The position numbers and the translations under genes were made by a program. 64,000 bases of DNA from Branchiostoma lanceolatum (taxonomy: Eukaryota; Chordata; Leptocardii; Amphioxiformes; Branchiostomatidae): positions 11,742,207-11,806,206 of the forward strand of contig NC_089736.1 of the NCBI RefSeq assembly GCF_035083965.1, in the 5' to 3' direction. The notes below the pieces were generated by a model. It saw only the letters and a list, made by a program, of their open reading frames with translations. It ran no database searches and had not been told where the DNA came from. Shown piece after piece: positions 26,301-34,721 of the stretch; position 1 is the first letter of the stretch; the number at the start of each line of letters is the position of its first letter.

Positions 26301-29300
26301 GAGCCTTGTTTAGTGAAGGTAGAGCCTGGAACTAAACAGGATGACACTCAGGCTACGTGACATGGCTTTCAAAAATAAAATTTCATCTTTCGTAAGCTGA
26401 CTTTGCCGCAGGATGCTGTGATTCTCCTTGCTGTGAGAGATGTCTACGTCTATGAGATAACATTTCTGGAAATTTGTTTGGTGAAAGTAGAGCTTTGCTT
26501 TGTGAAGGTAGAGCCTGGAACTAAACAGGATGACACTAAGGCTACGTGACTTGGCTTTCAAGTTTCATCTTTTGTAAACTGGCTTTGCTGCAGGATGCTG
26601 CGAGTCCACTGACTGTGAGAGACATCCACGTCTATTTCTGGCTAGATTTGTTGATGAATCCTGACATTTAATCCTCCTCCATCAAGTGTGTAGTCTCTAG
26701 TTTTAAACTGAACATTAAATAACCGTTGTAGCAAAAGCAATCATAAGCGTTAAGTGAACATGTCTTTCTTTAGAATTGACCAGGCAAGTACGTGGCTTGG
26801 CTTTCACCTTTCATAAACTGACTTTGCTGCAATATGCTGTGATTCTGCTTGTTGTGAGACATATCTACCTCCATGAGATAACATATCTGGCTAGATTTGA
26901 TTATGAATCCTGACAAAACTTCGTCCTTGATCAAGTGTGTAGTTTCTGGAGTAGATTTTAGTATTAAATTGAACACTAAATAACCGTTGTAACAAAAGCA
27001 ATTAAGCGTTAAATGAACATTGCTATCTTTGGAATGGACCAGGCAAGTACTTGACTTGACTTTGAAAACAAATCAAAGTTTCATCTTTCGTAAACTGACT
27101 TTGCCGCAGGATGCTGCGATTCTGCTGGCGGTGAGAGACATCTACGTGGTAGGGTCCAGTCTCTCTTTGCTGACTCTGTGTGTCACTCTCTTCATCTTCT
27201 GCTATTTTCGGTGAGATGAAGTTTACCTCTTGTGTTCAGCGTTGTGATGGAGACGGTATTTCTTGTCAAATGCGATAAAATTCCCGGCCCTACAGATATC
27301 AATTAAATTCCCATATAATGTCTTCCAAAACATTCCGCCTTGTCATATACTATTTGTCGATTAGTTTTCCGAAATGTTTCAGTTTGATTATATTGCTTTC
27401 CATTAGTGGATGGCACCAACTCTCTAGTGGGGGTTGGAGGATGTTTTTATGTTGTTTTGTTGTAAAACCTCTATAATAGGGACAAAATTTTGTTGTGTTG
27501 CCCGCGAGATCCTTACCGAATAACAAAAAAAGACGTTGTGTTTGGTATTCGCCTATCGTTTCTTGTGATGCATTCGTGTACCGATGACATTTGCGATGCT
27601 TCTGAAAATAGCAACATTTATAAGAACTAAGTAAGATAATCCTCTATGCATTATAGTGGTGTTGACGTTGAGAACATATTTTGCCGATTCAATTAGGTTG
27701 AGAATATCAAAATGTCAGTCTAGGGTTCACTGTGAAATGGAAGTATTTGCTACTAATGAATTATCTTTACAGGAGATTACAGTGTGACCGCATCAGAATA
27801 CACAAGCACTTCGTGTTGTCACTCATCCTGAGAGCCATCATCCTCATCGTTCTGCTGCAACCGTTTCTCGACATATCCGGCAGCTATGAATACATGAATG
27901 AGGTTCCGTATTAACTCCATAACATCTGTTTTCGAGCTGCGCGACGTTTGACATTTTGTCGCGTCTAATTACTTTATCACGCCCACTCTAAGGCGCGGTA
28001 GGGTAGCCACAAGGCTTGCTTTCAAATCTTATCATGTCTTTCAAGTCTAATCCAGCAGCAAAAAGCATATATAGAATGCAATTTACAGAGATCAGAAACG
28101 CACGCATACCCCTGTGGCTGTTTTTAACGTATCTTGTAAACCAAAAGGACTTGCGTTCACACGAAGATGTTTGATAATTATTCCCTAGTACGCAAATATA
28201 ATGGTATTAGAGCGATCGTTCGAGGAAAATTTACATGCATTTTCTACACGGCAATCGCAGACTAGGCCCTTACTAGCGATAAGAAGTATTTTTATAGATG
28301 TATCTAATAAGCATGGTAAAAGTGCTAAATGGCCTAGTTTTATCATAAGATACTTGAAGTTGTCGCTACGTTTTTTGAGGGGTCTTACTTAACACACTAA
28401 GAAACTTTGCCCGCACACAGTTCTAATTTGTTTTTTGTTACTTTTAGTAAGACTTTTCTTGAAAATACTGATGAAATGTAATTCCTGGTCCTCTAGTAGA
28501 CATTGATTGTGACATATCTATTTGTCATTAATTCCGTCATATCTATTTTTTCTAACATTAAGTCCGTCATATCTATTTGTTATTCTTGTATTGTTTCATA
28601 TAATAGATATGACTTATATTTACTTTGTACTTGATTTGTTTTCCAAAATTCTCATTCTCACACACACATTTGGACGGGGTGAGATAACAGGTCCTAGGTA
28701 GTATCGCCTTTTAAGTTGAAGTATATGCTTTCACCTTTTGTATAGTTTCGTACCTTTGTATCCGTAGTACATGTCTCGTATCAGTTCTTGTACTCTGTTT
28801 CTTTTATCTTGCTATTTTTTGGTGAAATGCAATAAAACGTTTTTAGAACACTTTTTTTCTTCTTTTCATGGTTTTGTCCATGTACTTTATTTCAAACTAT
28901 TTACAGAATGTACATTTTGTATATACATACATGCGTAATTAAGTGTATCAAATCTACCCATTTACTTTCTGCTTTTGTGTGCGACAAATTGTGTTCTATG
29001 TTTAGTACGTTTTTAGAACACTTCATAAACTTTGCCCTCCCAGCCGGTGGTATGCCGAGGTCTGGTTGTTCTACTGCAGTACTTTTGTGCGTGACAAAAT
29101 GTGTTCTATGTTAAGTACGTTTTTAGAACACTTTATAAACTTTGCCCTCCCAGCCGGTGGTATGCCGAGGTCTGGTTGTTCTACTGCAGTACTTTTGTGC
29201 GTGACAAAATGTGTTCTATGTTAAGTACGTTTTTAGAACACTTCATAAACTTTGCCCTCCCAGCCGGTGGTATGCCGAGGTCTGGTTGTTCTACTGCAGT

Positions 29301-32300
29301 ACTTTTGTGCGTGACAAAATGTGTTCTATGTTAAGTACGTTTTTAGAACACTTTATAAACTTTGCCCTCCCAGCCGGTGGTATGCCGAGGTCTGGTTGTT
29401 CTACTGCAGTACTTTTGTGCGTGACAAAATGTGTTCTATGTTAAGTACGTTTTTAGAACACTTCATAAACTTTGCCCTCCCATCCGGTGGTATGCCGAGG
29501 TCTGGTTGTTCTACTGCAGTACTTTTGTGCGTGACAAAATGTGTTCTATGTTAAGTACGTTTTTAGAACACTTCATAAACTTTGCCCTCCCAGCCGATGG
29601 TATGCCTAGGTCTGGTTGTTCTACTGCAGTACTTTTGTGCGTGACAAAATGTGTTCTATGTTAAGTACGTTTTTAGAACACTTTATAAACTTTGCCCTCC
29701 CAGCCGGTGGTATGCCGAGGTCTGGTTGTTCTGCTGCAGTACTTCAGCCTGACGAACATCTTCTGGATGCTGATTGAAGGGCTGTTTCTGTACGTCCGCT
29801 GCGTGGTCGCCGTGATGAGACACATCTCCAGCCTCACGGTCTTCTACGTCATCGGATGGGGTGAGGAATACCTAACGTTACCATTCCCTAACTGTTCTTT
29901 ATTGGTCAGATATTACCCGCGCAATGGCAGTCAGTGCTGAATTGCTGCAGGATTTACAATCACATTTGCAGGGTTTACAATCACATAATACACAACAGAT
30001 TCATATTTGCTCCACACTTGCACTTTGTGGAACTGTCGCAAGGGTCTGGGCGGCTGCCATTCGGCGCGAGCGGGTGACCTCAATACGACCTTCCCCAACG
30101 ATAGAGTAGACACAATGATTATAGTTTTTCAGTAGTTAAGAATGATCCTAACAGACCTGTTGTTTCAGGCGCCCCTGTGATGTTTGTTGTGGCCTGGACG
30201 ATTGTTATGACTCTGTACGACACGGAATCCTGCTGGCACCACTATGGCCGCCTGCCGTATGTTTGGATCGTCTCTGGACCAATCGTCGCCGCTCTTCTGG
30301 TAAAACATAATTGATGACGCCATGTTGATAATGAGATGCTCAGTACAACTTGTGCTTCTCTACCCATTTACTTGCTAAAGTAAATACTAAAACGGTTAGA
30401 TAACACGTGCATACCAAAAGATAGACACATATCTAACCAACAGTCCCTTTACTAATATCTTATCATTTGAAATAATGAACATGTGTGTAGTACTTCGGTG
30501 TTTTCCTAGATCCTACCGGCAATATAAATTGCCCATACTATAGTGTATAGACAATTGTTTCATAAATTGAATTCAAGAGAAGTATTATATGCCTGACTCA
30601 AAATCAATCAATGGAAACTATGGGGCCCAAACCTACAAGACTCGCCTTCTCAAGAGCTATGCACCCTCAAAACCATAACCATAGCATGTCAAGAACACGA
30701 GATACCAAACCCGACAGTTCGGATGCAGCACCATAGGAAGCCGCTATGGGGCCCAAAATCTCATTTCGACGTCTCATTAAGACCTACCTACATGTTAAAT
30801 ATCAAGACAATCCATAAAGGCAGTCTAGTGCGGACAGAAATGATCCCCACAAACACATAGCAAGTCATTACAACACGGAAATTAATGTAGTTAAATCAAC
30901 ATTCCACCCTCCCCTCGTAGGTCAACCTCTACTTCCTGTTCCACATCTTGGCTGTTCTTGTGACGAAGATCAAGGACGACCAGAAGACCACCCACGCCAC
31001 CGAGCCGTGGTACGAGCTGACACTGGGCTTCAAACTGGACATGAAGGACGCAGCGTCCAACATGGCAGCTGCTGCCGTCCCCAAGAAACCTGGAGAACTA
31101 GAGAGAATAAGGTCAGTTTTGTCAATCATCACTTATTAATATATGTTTAGGACCGCATCTGTAAGCAGCGACACCTATCGCTACAGTATATTCAGAATTG
31201 CCCTCAACATGGCGGCTGCTGCCGTCCCCAAGAAACCTGGAGAATTAGAGAGAATAAGGTCAGTTTTGGTAATCATCACTTAATGATTTACGCTTGGGAC
31301 CGCATATGCAAGCAGCGACACCTATCGCTGCAGTACAATGTGAACTAGTCAGATCCAACATGGCGGCTGCTACCGTCCTGAAGAAACCGGGAGAGCTAGA
31401 GAGAATAAGGTCAGCTTTGCCAAAATAGTCATAAAACTGGCAAATTTCCAACTCTTCTTGGGCCATACTCTGCAATTTAAATACGTTATATGAAATGTTT
31501 GAAGATATATCTAAACTCCCCATTTCGTGGTTAATGACGATTACAGGAATACTCTGTGGGCCTTGATCATGCATAACACTGGCAGATTTCCAGCTCTTCT
31601 AGAGCCATAGATGCAACACTGTGTCAAAAATTTAACTTGCTACTGAGTCTGTGCAACTTAAATACTTAGTATGTAATGTTTGAAAAGATATCTGAACTGC
31701 CCTTTTCGCGGTTGATGATGATTACAGGAAAGCCCTGCGGGCCCTGTTCGTGCTGCTGCCGCTGCTTGGTCTGACGAACCTGCTGTTCTTCGTCGATCCG
31801 CAAGATGACGGTGTTGGCCAGCACATCTTCCAAATCTTCAACGCACTCTTGCAGTCAACGCAGGTTCATATACTTTACATAAAAGCTTGATTTTGTTCAC
31901 GCGTACAGTGTCATTCGTTTTCCAAAGGTGTTCTATTTGTACTTTTGAATTATACAACAATATCTGATCGAAAATGTATTATATATGAATGTCGTGTATT
32001 TGGTCAAGTGAGGTCATGTAGTGCACTTAGACCTAAGAGTGCAAACTGTACTACCGTGTTATGTGCTGGACTGTGATTGGTTAAGCCACCAGGGCACTTT
32101 GCACCTGGTCTTTATAAGACAGGACACACTGTACTTGGCTCATTCGAGCCTTATACCATCGAGAAAGCCACACCAAGGCGAAACTAGTCTGGATGTGGGC
32201 TTGAATAAAGTTCTAAACTATTCTAGATCTAAGTTATGAGGGACTATGCGGCTATAGCGTCTTTTCTGAAGATACGGCGTGAGTGTGTACGGTTGGCTTA

Positions 32301-32993
32301 GGGTTGCCCACTTCTACTGCATATATGAATGTCGTATATTATGTTTTTATTTCCAGGGTCTGGTCGTATCTATAATCTACTGTTTCACAAACGACGAGGT
32401 AGGCCTACATTTTCATTCTTATTACTGTTGAGTCAAGCAGGAAATAGTTTCGTCCGTCCTCCTATGCTAACAAAGTTACCTAGTGCATTACAGACGTTTG
32501 ACTCTTACTGACGCTTAAGTTAGGGATACTGGAATAGAATTTGAGAACTTAGAAAAAGTAATGCTATGTGTGGAGTGAAAGATGTGCTTAGTCTAGTTTG
32601 CTCGCGGCTAACATAGCTCGATACATAATGATGATAACTACTGGTCCATTTGCAGAAGTTATGATAGTGCCATTCAATATAATTAGACAACGGACTAAAA
32701 TTGAAATTAAGGATGGTATTGTGAAGGGCAGCCTGTCATTGTACTTCAATATAATAAAACGTAGACGGACGAAAATTGAATTTAAGGATACATTATTGCA
32801 TTAAAATGTGCTTTCGTAATATCCCTAGGTGAGATCAGTCATCAGAGATCGGATGAATCGTCAGAAGCCGCCATTGGTCAACAAAACTGTTCTCTCAGCC
32901 AATGGCTACCATCGACGGAGCGCTCCGTCAACCACCTGCACCACCAGCCGGGACCCGGATGTCCGTATACAGCGCAGTGAAAGCGTGGTTTAA
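10033..32993 (+). CDS. Class B1 (secretin-family) GPCR, CRF-receptor-like
   Basis: Peptide-hormone receptor in the plasma membrane, usually Gs/cAMP-coupled. Exons: 10033-10153, 23640-23747, 24520-24614, 27110-27210, 27773-27902, 29704-29860, 30169-30299, 30921-31111, 31728-31863, 32357-32398, 32829-32993 (1377 nt, 458 aa). The extracellular hormone-binding domain has all six cysteines (about C30, C44, C53, C67, C84, C101) with CNSTWDSIYCWP and sequons. Then TM1 (~119-141), TM2, ECL1 Cys189, TM3 FWMLIEGL, ECL2 Cys259, a long ICL3 (~298-345), TM6 LLPLLGLTNLLFFVDP, TM7 QGLVVSIIYCF and a short tail. TM6-TM7 wording and exon borders in the hormone-binding domain resemble CRF receptors; PDF/DH44 receptors are alternatives. 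The start uses the ACCATGG at 10033, 16 nt after an in-frame TAA (10015-10017). No signal peptide is visible, so a signal-peptide exon may lie upstream with AG at 10019-10020 as acceptor. Two donors are weak (GAG|GTTCCG at 27903, CAG|GTTCAT at 31864). Confidence 0.93.
10888..11098 (+). repeat. Short tandem array, ~3 units of ~74 bp
   Basis: Units share AACAAGATTCACGCTGAG, an A-run of variable length, and TTCAAACGAGCTGTGAAACT. They differ mostly in the A-run. Inside GPCR intron 1. Confidence 0.7.
12940..13032 (+). repeat. Dispersed repeat D, copy 3 (GPCR intron 1)
   Basis: Same blocks as the copy at 4575-4690 (TCACTGACGAAA, TCCAGTTGCTTGAGTAACTG), diverged after the GCGTATT block. Confidence 0.5.
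13740..13915 (-). repeat. Dispersed repeat, inverted partner of 22945-23115
   Basis: The segment around CCTAGGCCAGAAACATCAATG and CAAGCATGACTTCACTGACT reappears reverse-complemented at 22945-23115. The two copies, in the same intron 9 kb apart, are clearly diverged. Confidence 0.55.
13920..14255 (-). mobile_element. tRNA-derived SINE-like element, reverse orientation
   Basis: On the minus strand the head reads GTGTGGCGTAATGGTGAGAG then CCCGAGTTCAATTCCGG, matching tRNA A- and B-box patterns. The body contains CCTTTCCGAAGGGCAC and the block GTGTGGCTCTCCTCAAACAC, which recurs at 63710-63735. Not a tRNA gene: no foldable acceptor/anticodon arms. Confidence 0.5.
14329..14578 (+). repeat. 45-bp minisatellite, ~5-6 units
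   Basis: Unit contains GAAATGGTCCGGACACC, TTATGTAAATTCGCTACT and GCAGTCTTCA. Because 45 is a multiple of three, frames stay open on both strands. No splice site or gene context. Confidence 0.85.
17076..17197 (+). repeat. Dispersed repeat D, copy 4 (GPCR intron 1)
   Basis: Full set of blocks from GTCACTGACGAAAGA to CTTCATCAAC. The upstream GTTTTGGTATAAA flank is also shared with the copy at 55962, so the family unit extends ~40 bp further 5'. Confidence 0.5.
18399..18985 (+). repeat. 33-bp minisatellite with 66-bp higher-order unit, ~18 copies
   Basis: Unit AGTAAGTCATGTTGATTATA plus CATTATATAGTCA. Two variants (CATGTTG and CATCTTG, with AAGTC or AATTC) alternate over most of the array, giving a 66-bp dimer period. 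The 11-codon period leaves frames open on both strands (237 aa on -, 175 aa on +), which is a by-product of the repeat. Confidence 0.92.
21938..22040 (+). mobile_element. Degenerate tRNA-derived SINE fragment
   Basis: GTGTGGCATAACGGCAAGGT, then ACAAATCCCATGATGCCACT and CCTTTGGAAAAGGCA, parallel the better-preserved copy at 36868-37005. Confidence 0.4.
24212..24349 (+). mobile_element. Foldback element family B, copy 1 (TAATCTCCAAGCAGAT termini)
   Basis: 138 bp with ~43-nt arms matching at all but one position: left TAATCTCCAAGCAGATCTAC then ACGGTGCCAAAATCG, mirrored at the right end. Lies in the intron between the two cysteine-domain exons of the GPCR. Related copy: 48079-48189. Confidence 0.8.
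25020..27109 (+). repeat. Degenerate tandem array carrying copies of the TM1-exon acceptor and exon start
   Basis: Copies of GACTTTGCCGCAG plus the first ~38 nt of the real TM1 exon (starting 27110) occur at about 25142-25193, 25401-25445, 26391-26450, 26578-26632 and 26820-26870, in varying decay. Intervening units share AGCCTGGAACTAAACAGGAT, GGAAATTTGTTTGGTGAA and CTACGTGACTTGGCTTTC; spacing of the AACTAAACAGGATGAC block is about 150-190 bp. The copy at 25156 is nearly identical to the exon for 38 nt. Confidence 0.85.
29000..29703 (+). repeat. 110-bp tandem array carrying copies of the TM3-exon acceptor and exon start
   Basis: Decoy acceptors CTTTGCCCTCCCAG end at 29043, 29153, 29263, 29373, 29483 and 29593; the real one ends at 29703. 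Each is followed by about 45 nt almost identical to the start of the TM3 exon (CCGGTGGTATGCCGAGGTC ... CAGTACTT), then TTGTGCGTGACAAAATG and intronic filler. Period is exactly 110 bp. In a decoy the reading frame meets TGA after 17 codons. Confidence 0.95.
30028..30105 (+). mobile_element. SINE-like fragment
   Basis: AAGGGTCTGGGCGGCTGCCA and GTGACCTCAATACGAC recur at 63556-63605, where they lie in a longer copy. Intron of the GPCR. Confidence 0.4.
31059..31411 (+). repeat. Tandem duplication of the ICL3-exon 3' end with its splice donor (3 copies)
   Basis: The last 53 nt of the ICL3 exon (AACATGG ... GAGAGAATAAG) plus donor GTCAG and following intron are repeated: real 31059-31111, copies at 31206-31258 and 31357-31409, spaced 147 and 151 bp. 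The intronic filler (GACCGCAT ... AAGCAGCGACACCTATCGCT) is repeated too. Reading past the real donor gives a stop within a few codons. Confidence 0.93.
31420..31763 (+). repeat. Two-copy duplication of the TM6-exon acceptor
   Basis: A decoy GATTACAG|GAATACTCTGTGGGCC ends its acceptor at 31546; the real one GATTACAG|GAAAGCCCTGCGGGCC ends at 31727, 181 bp on. Upstream intron text is duplicated as well (GGCAAATTTCCAACTCTTCT and GGCAGATTTCCAGCTCTTCT). With the donor-side copies, this accounts for nearly the whole intron 31112-31727. Confidence 0.85.
32357..32398 (+). other. 42-nt exon encoding TM7 of the class B1 GPCR
   Basis: The exon is exactly 14 codons (GLVVSIIYCFTNDE), flanked by TTCCAG and GTAGGC, phase 0 on both sides. 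Several vertebrate class B1 receptors have a 42-nt TM7 exon whose skipping removes 14 residues and impairs signalling. Finding the same cassette here supports the gene model and means in-frame skipping is possible. Confidence 0.88.
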
Positions 32994-32999
32994 CTCCTT

Positions 33000-33185
33000 A
33001 TAAGGTAGTCACGGTTGCTACCACGCATGTGCAGTGTCAAAGGTGAAGGCCCCCGAGACGTAAACAAAACCCGGCGGGGCGTTGTTATGCAAATCGAGAC
33101 AATGTCGAGACAAGAACTGTTTACAAGCCGGGGGACTTCACCTTTGACACTGCACATGCGTAGTAGCAACTGTAAACTAGCTTAT
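33000..33185 (+). mobile_element. Foldback element family A, copy 1 (in the GPCR 3' UTR)
   Basis: Arms ACGCATGTGCAGTGTCAAAG at the left and its complement at the right, extended outward by ATAAGGTAG..GTTGCTAC and its partner. The interior shares GTTATGCAAATC and AACTGTTTACAAGCC with three other copies. It starts 7 bp after the GPCR stop codon, so it is probably transcribed. Confidence 0.85.
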
Positions 33186-33204
33186 AGTCAGAAATTGATA
33201 CGAG

Positions 33205-33403
33205 TACTCTCCGAAATGCAAGCAGAGGTTCGGCTCTGGCTGGGTTTTGACATGTTTTCGGGCTTTTTGTCGGGATTTTTATTTTGTCCCATTTTCTTTA
33301 TGTCACCAAGCCAAGCATTGATAAAGAAAACGGTAGAAAGCCCGACAAAAACGCCTTAATCACGTCAAACACCAGTCGGAGTCGAACCTCTGCTTGTAGA
33401 GTA
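33205..33403 (+). mobile_element. Inverted-repeat element of ~200 bp
   Basis: Left arm from TACTCTCCGAAATGCAAGCA faces the right arm ending TCGAACCTCTGCTTG then TAGAGTA. An inner pair CGGGCTTTTTGTCGGG / AGCCCGACAAAAACG makes a second stem. No ORF with meaning. Confidence 0.7.
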
Positions 33404-34019
33404 CGCAATGTAGGTACAAGGGCGAGTCAGAAAGAAGTATGATAGTAGGATCATTTTTTGTATGAAATGAATCAAAATTTCAAATGATATCATTCAAAAC
33501 TGAACATGCTATGATACTACTTTCTTATTTTCTGGGGCGCTAGCGACTCTGCTACCGGTACACCGACTCTGCTTTTGGACAACAATGGCTAGACGATTAC
33601 AATCTGGAGTATATCAGTTCAAAATTTGTGAAAACAGCTCAGCCTTCGATAACGATTGGTGCGATTTGTGCAACTGCTGTTTTAATGAAGAACTGTTTAT
33701 AGCTGGCCAAAATTGACCCCTGAAAGTACACTGTTAAGGATAAAAGGGTCGTCCATTTGAATAGGTCAAATGGTTTGCTAATATTGTACAGGAATGGATC
33801 ATCATTGTACAACAAAAAAAACACATTGTTTGAGTAATATATCATTCGAAGTACTAATAAGTAATGTGTGACTATTTGAATTATGATATAAATGTATTGA
33901 TATTTGTATCTTTCTGATGTACTGTTGTCAATGTTACTCGAGCAACAATTATTTCTACATGTTAACTCGGACTATATACTATAGAGAGACAACGCAATAC
34001 GTTTAGTCATAAACACATA
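33404..34019 (+). other. Gene-free spacer between convergent GPCR and PAQR genes
   Basis: AT-rich, with no recognised exon, repeat family or RNA gene. Confidence 0.4.
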
Positions 34020-34721
34020 TTTATTCTTTTGTCTACTTATTGCACCTTTATTGCTTTTAAGAGACGTACATTTTAACGTTTGTATGAACTGGTGCAATTT
34101 TTGTATCTATTGTTAATATCATGTCGTAATTGCAACTGGATTTCACTCCTACCAAGTCAATGACGTGTATAGTGCAATGCTCTGTGCTATCTAAACTGTT
34201 GTTTGCTTACATGCGTATGAAGGTAATGTTTTTCATATTATCCTGTTTTCTGGACGAGCTTCCATGGGTCTTGTTTTAACTACTCGTTAAACCAGCTTTA
34301 ATGAGGTATGAGTAGCTGTTAGATATGTTAATAGTACTATCATATTACATGTATGTACATGTATGTCATGAGAAGATTTATGTTTAATTGTATCTCAGAT
34401 GATATTTGTCTACTTTGGTATCTGTAGTAGTTTCTGTGAAGTGCATTTCTCTGTGCGACTACGGTTATTTTGTTGGGAAAGGGTCCGTGTACCAAGGTCC
34501 ATTCATGCAAATGGTGCACGTGTGAGTGGGCTGAATATATCATTTGTGTTCGTATATTGCTTCAAAGTATTTTTCCTGTGTAATAGGATAAAGGAACACT
34601 ACGATTCCTGTTAGTATATCTAGCGTATGTTTTTCTAACAATGATGTGCGTGTCATACCTTACACCTAAAGTACTAATCAGTGCTGCAACAGATTGTAAT
34701 ATTGTTTTCGGTTCCCTGAGA
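34020..34721 (-). other. Probable 3' UTR of the PAQR gene
   Basis: Downstream of the PAQR stop on the minus strand there is no further ORF of note. Minus-strand AATAAA hexamers (TTTATT on +) lie at 34047-34052 and 34020-34025. The extent is inferred from these hexamers only. Confidence 0.35.

Noticed and set aside
29000-29703. Regularly spaced repeats that could suggest a CRISPR-like array
   Set aside because: Units are contiguous 110-bp tandem copies without unique spacers, contain the acceptor and start of the adjacent exon, and lie in an animal gene.
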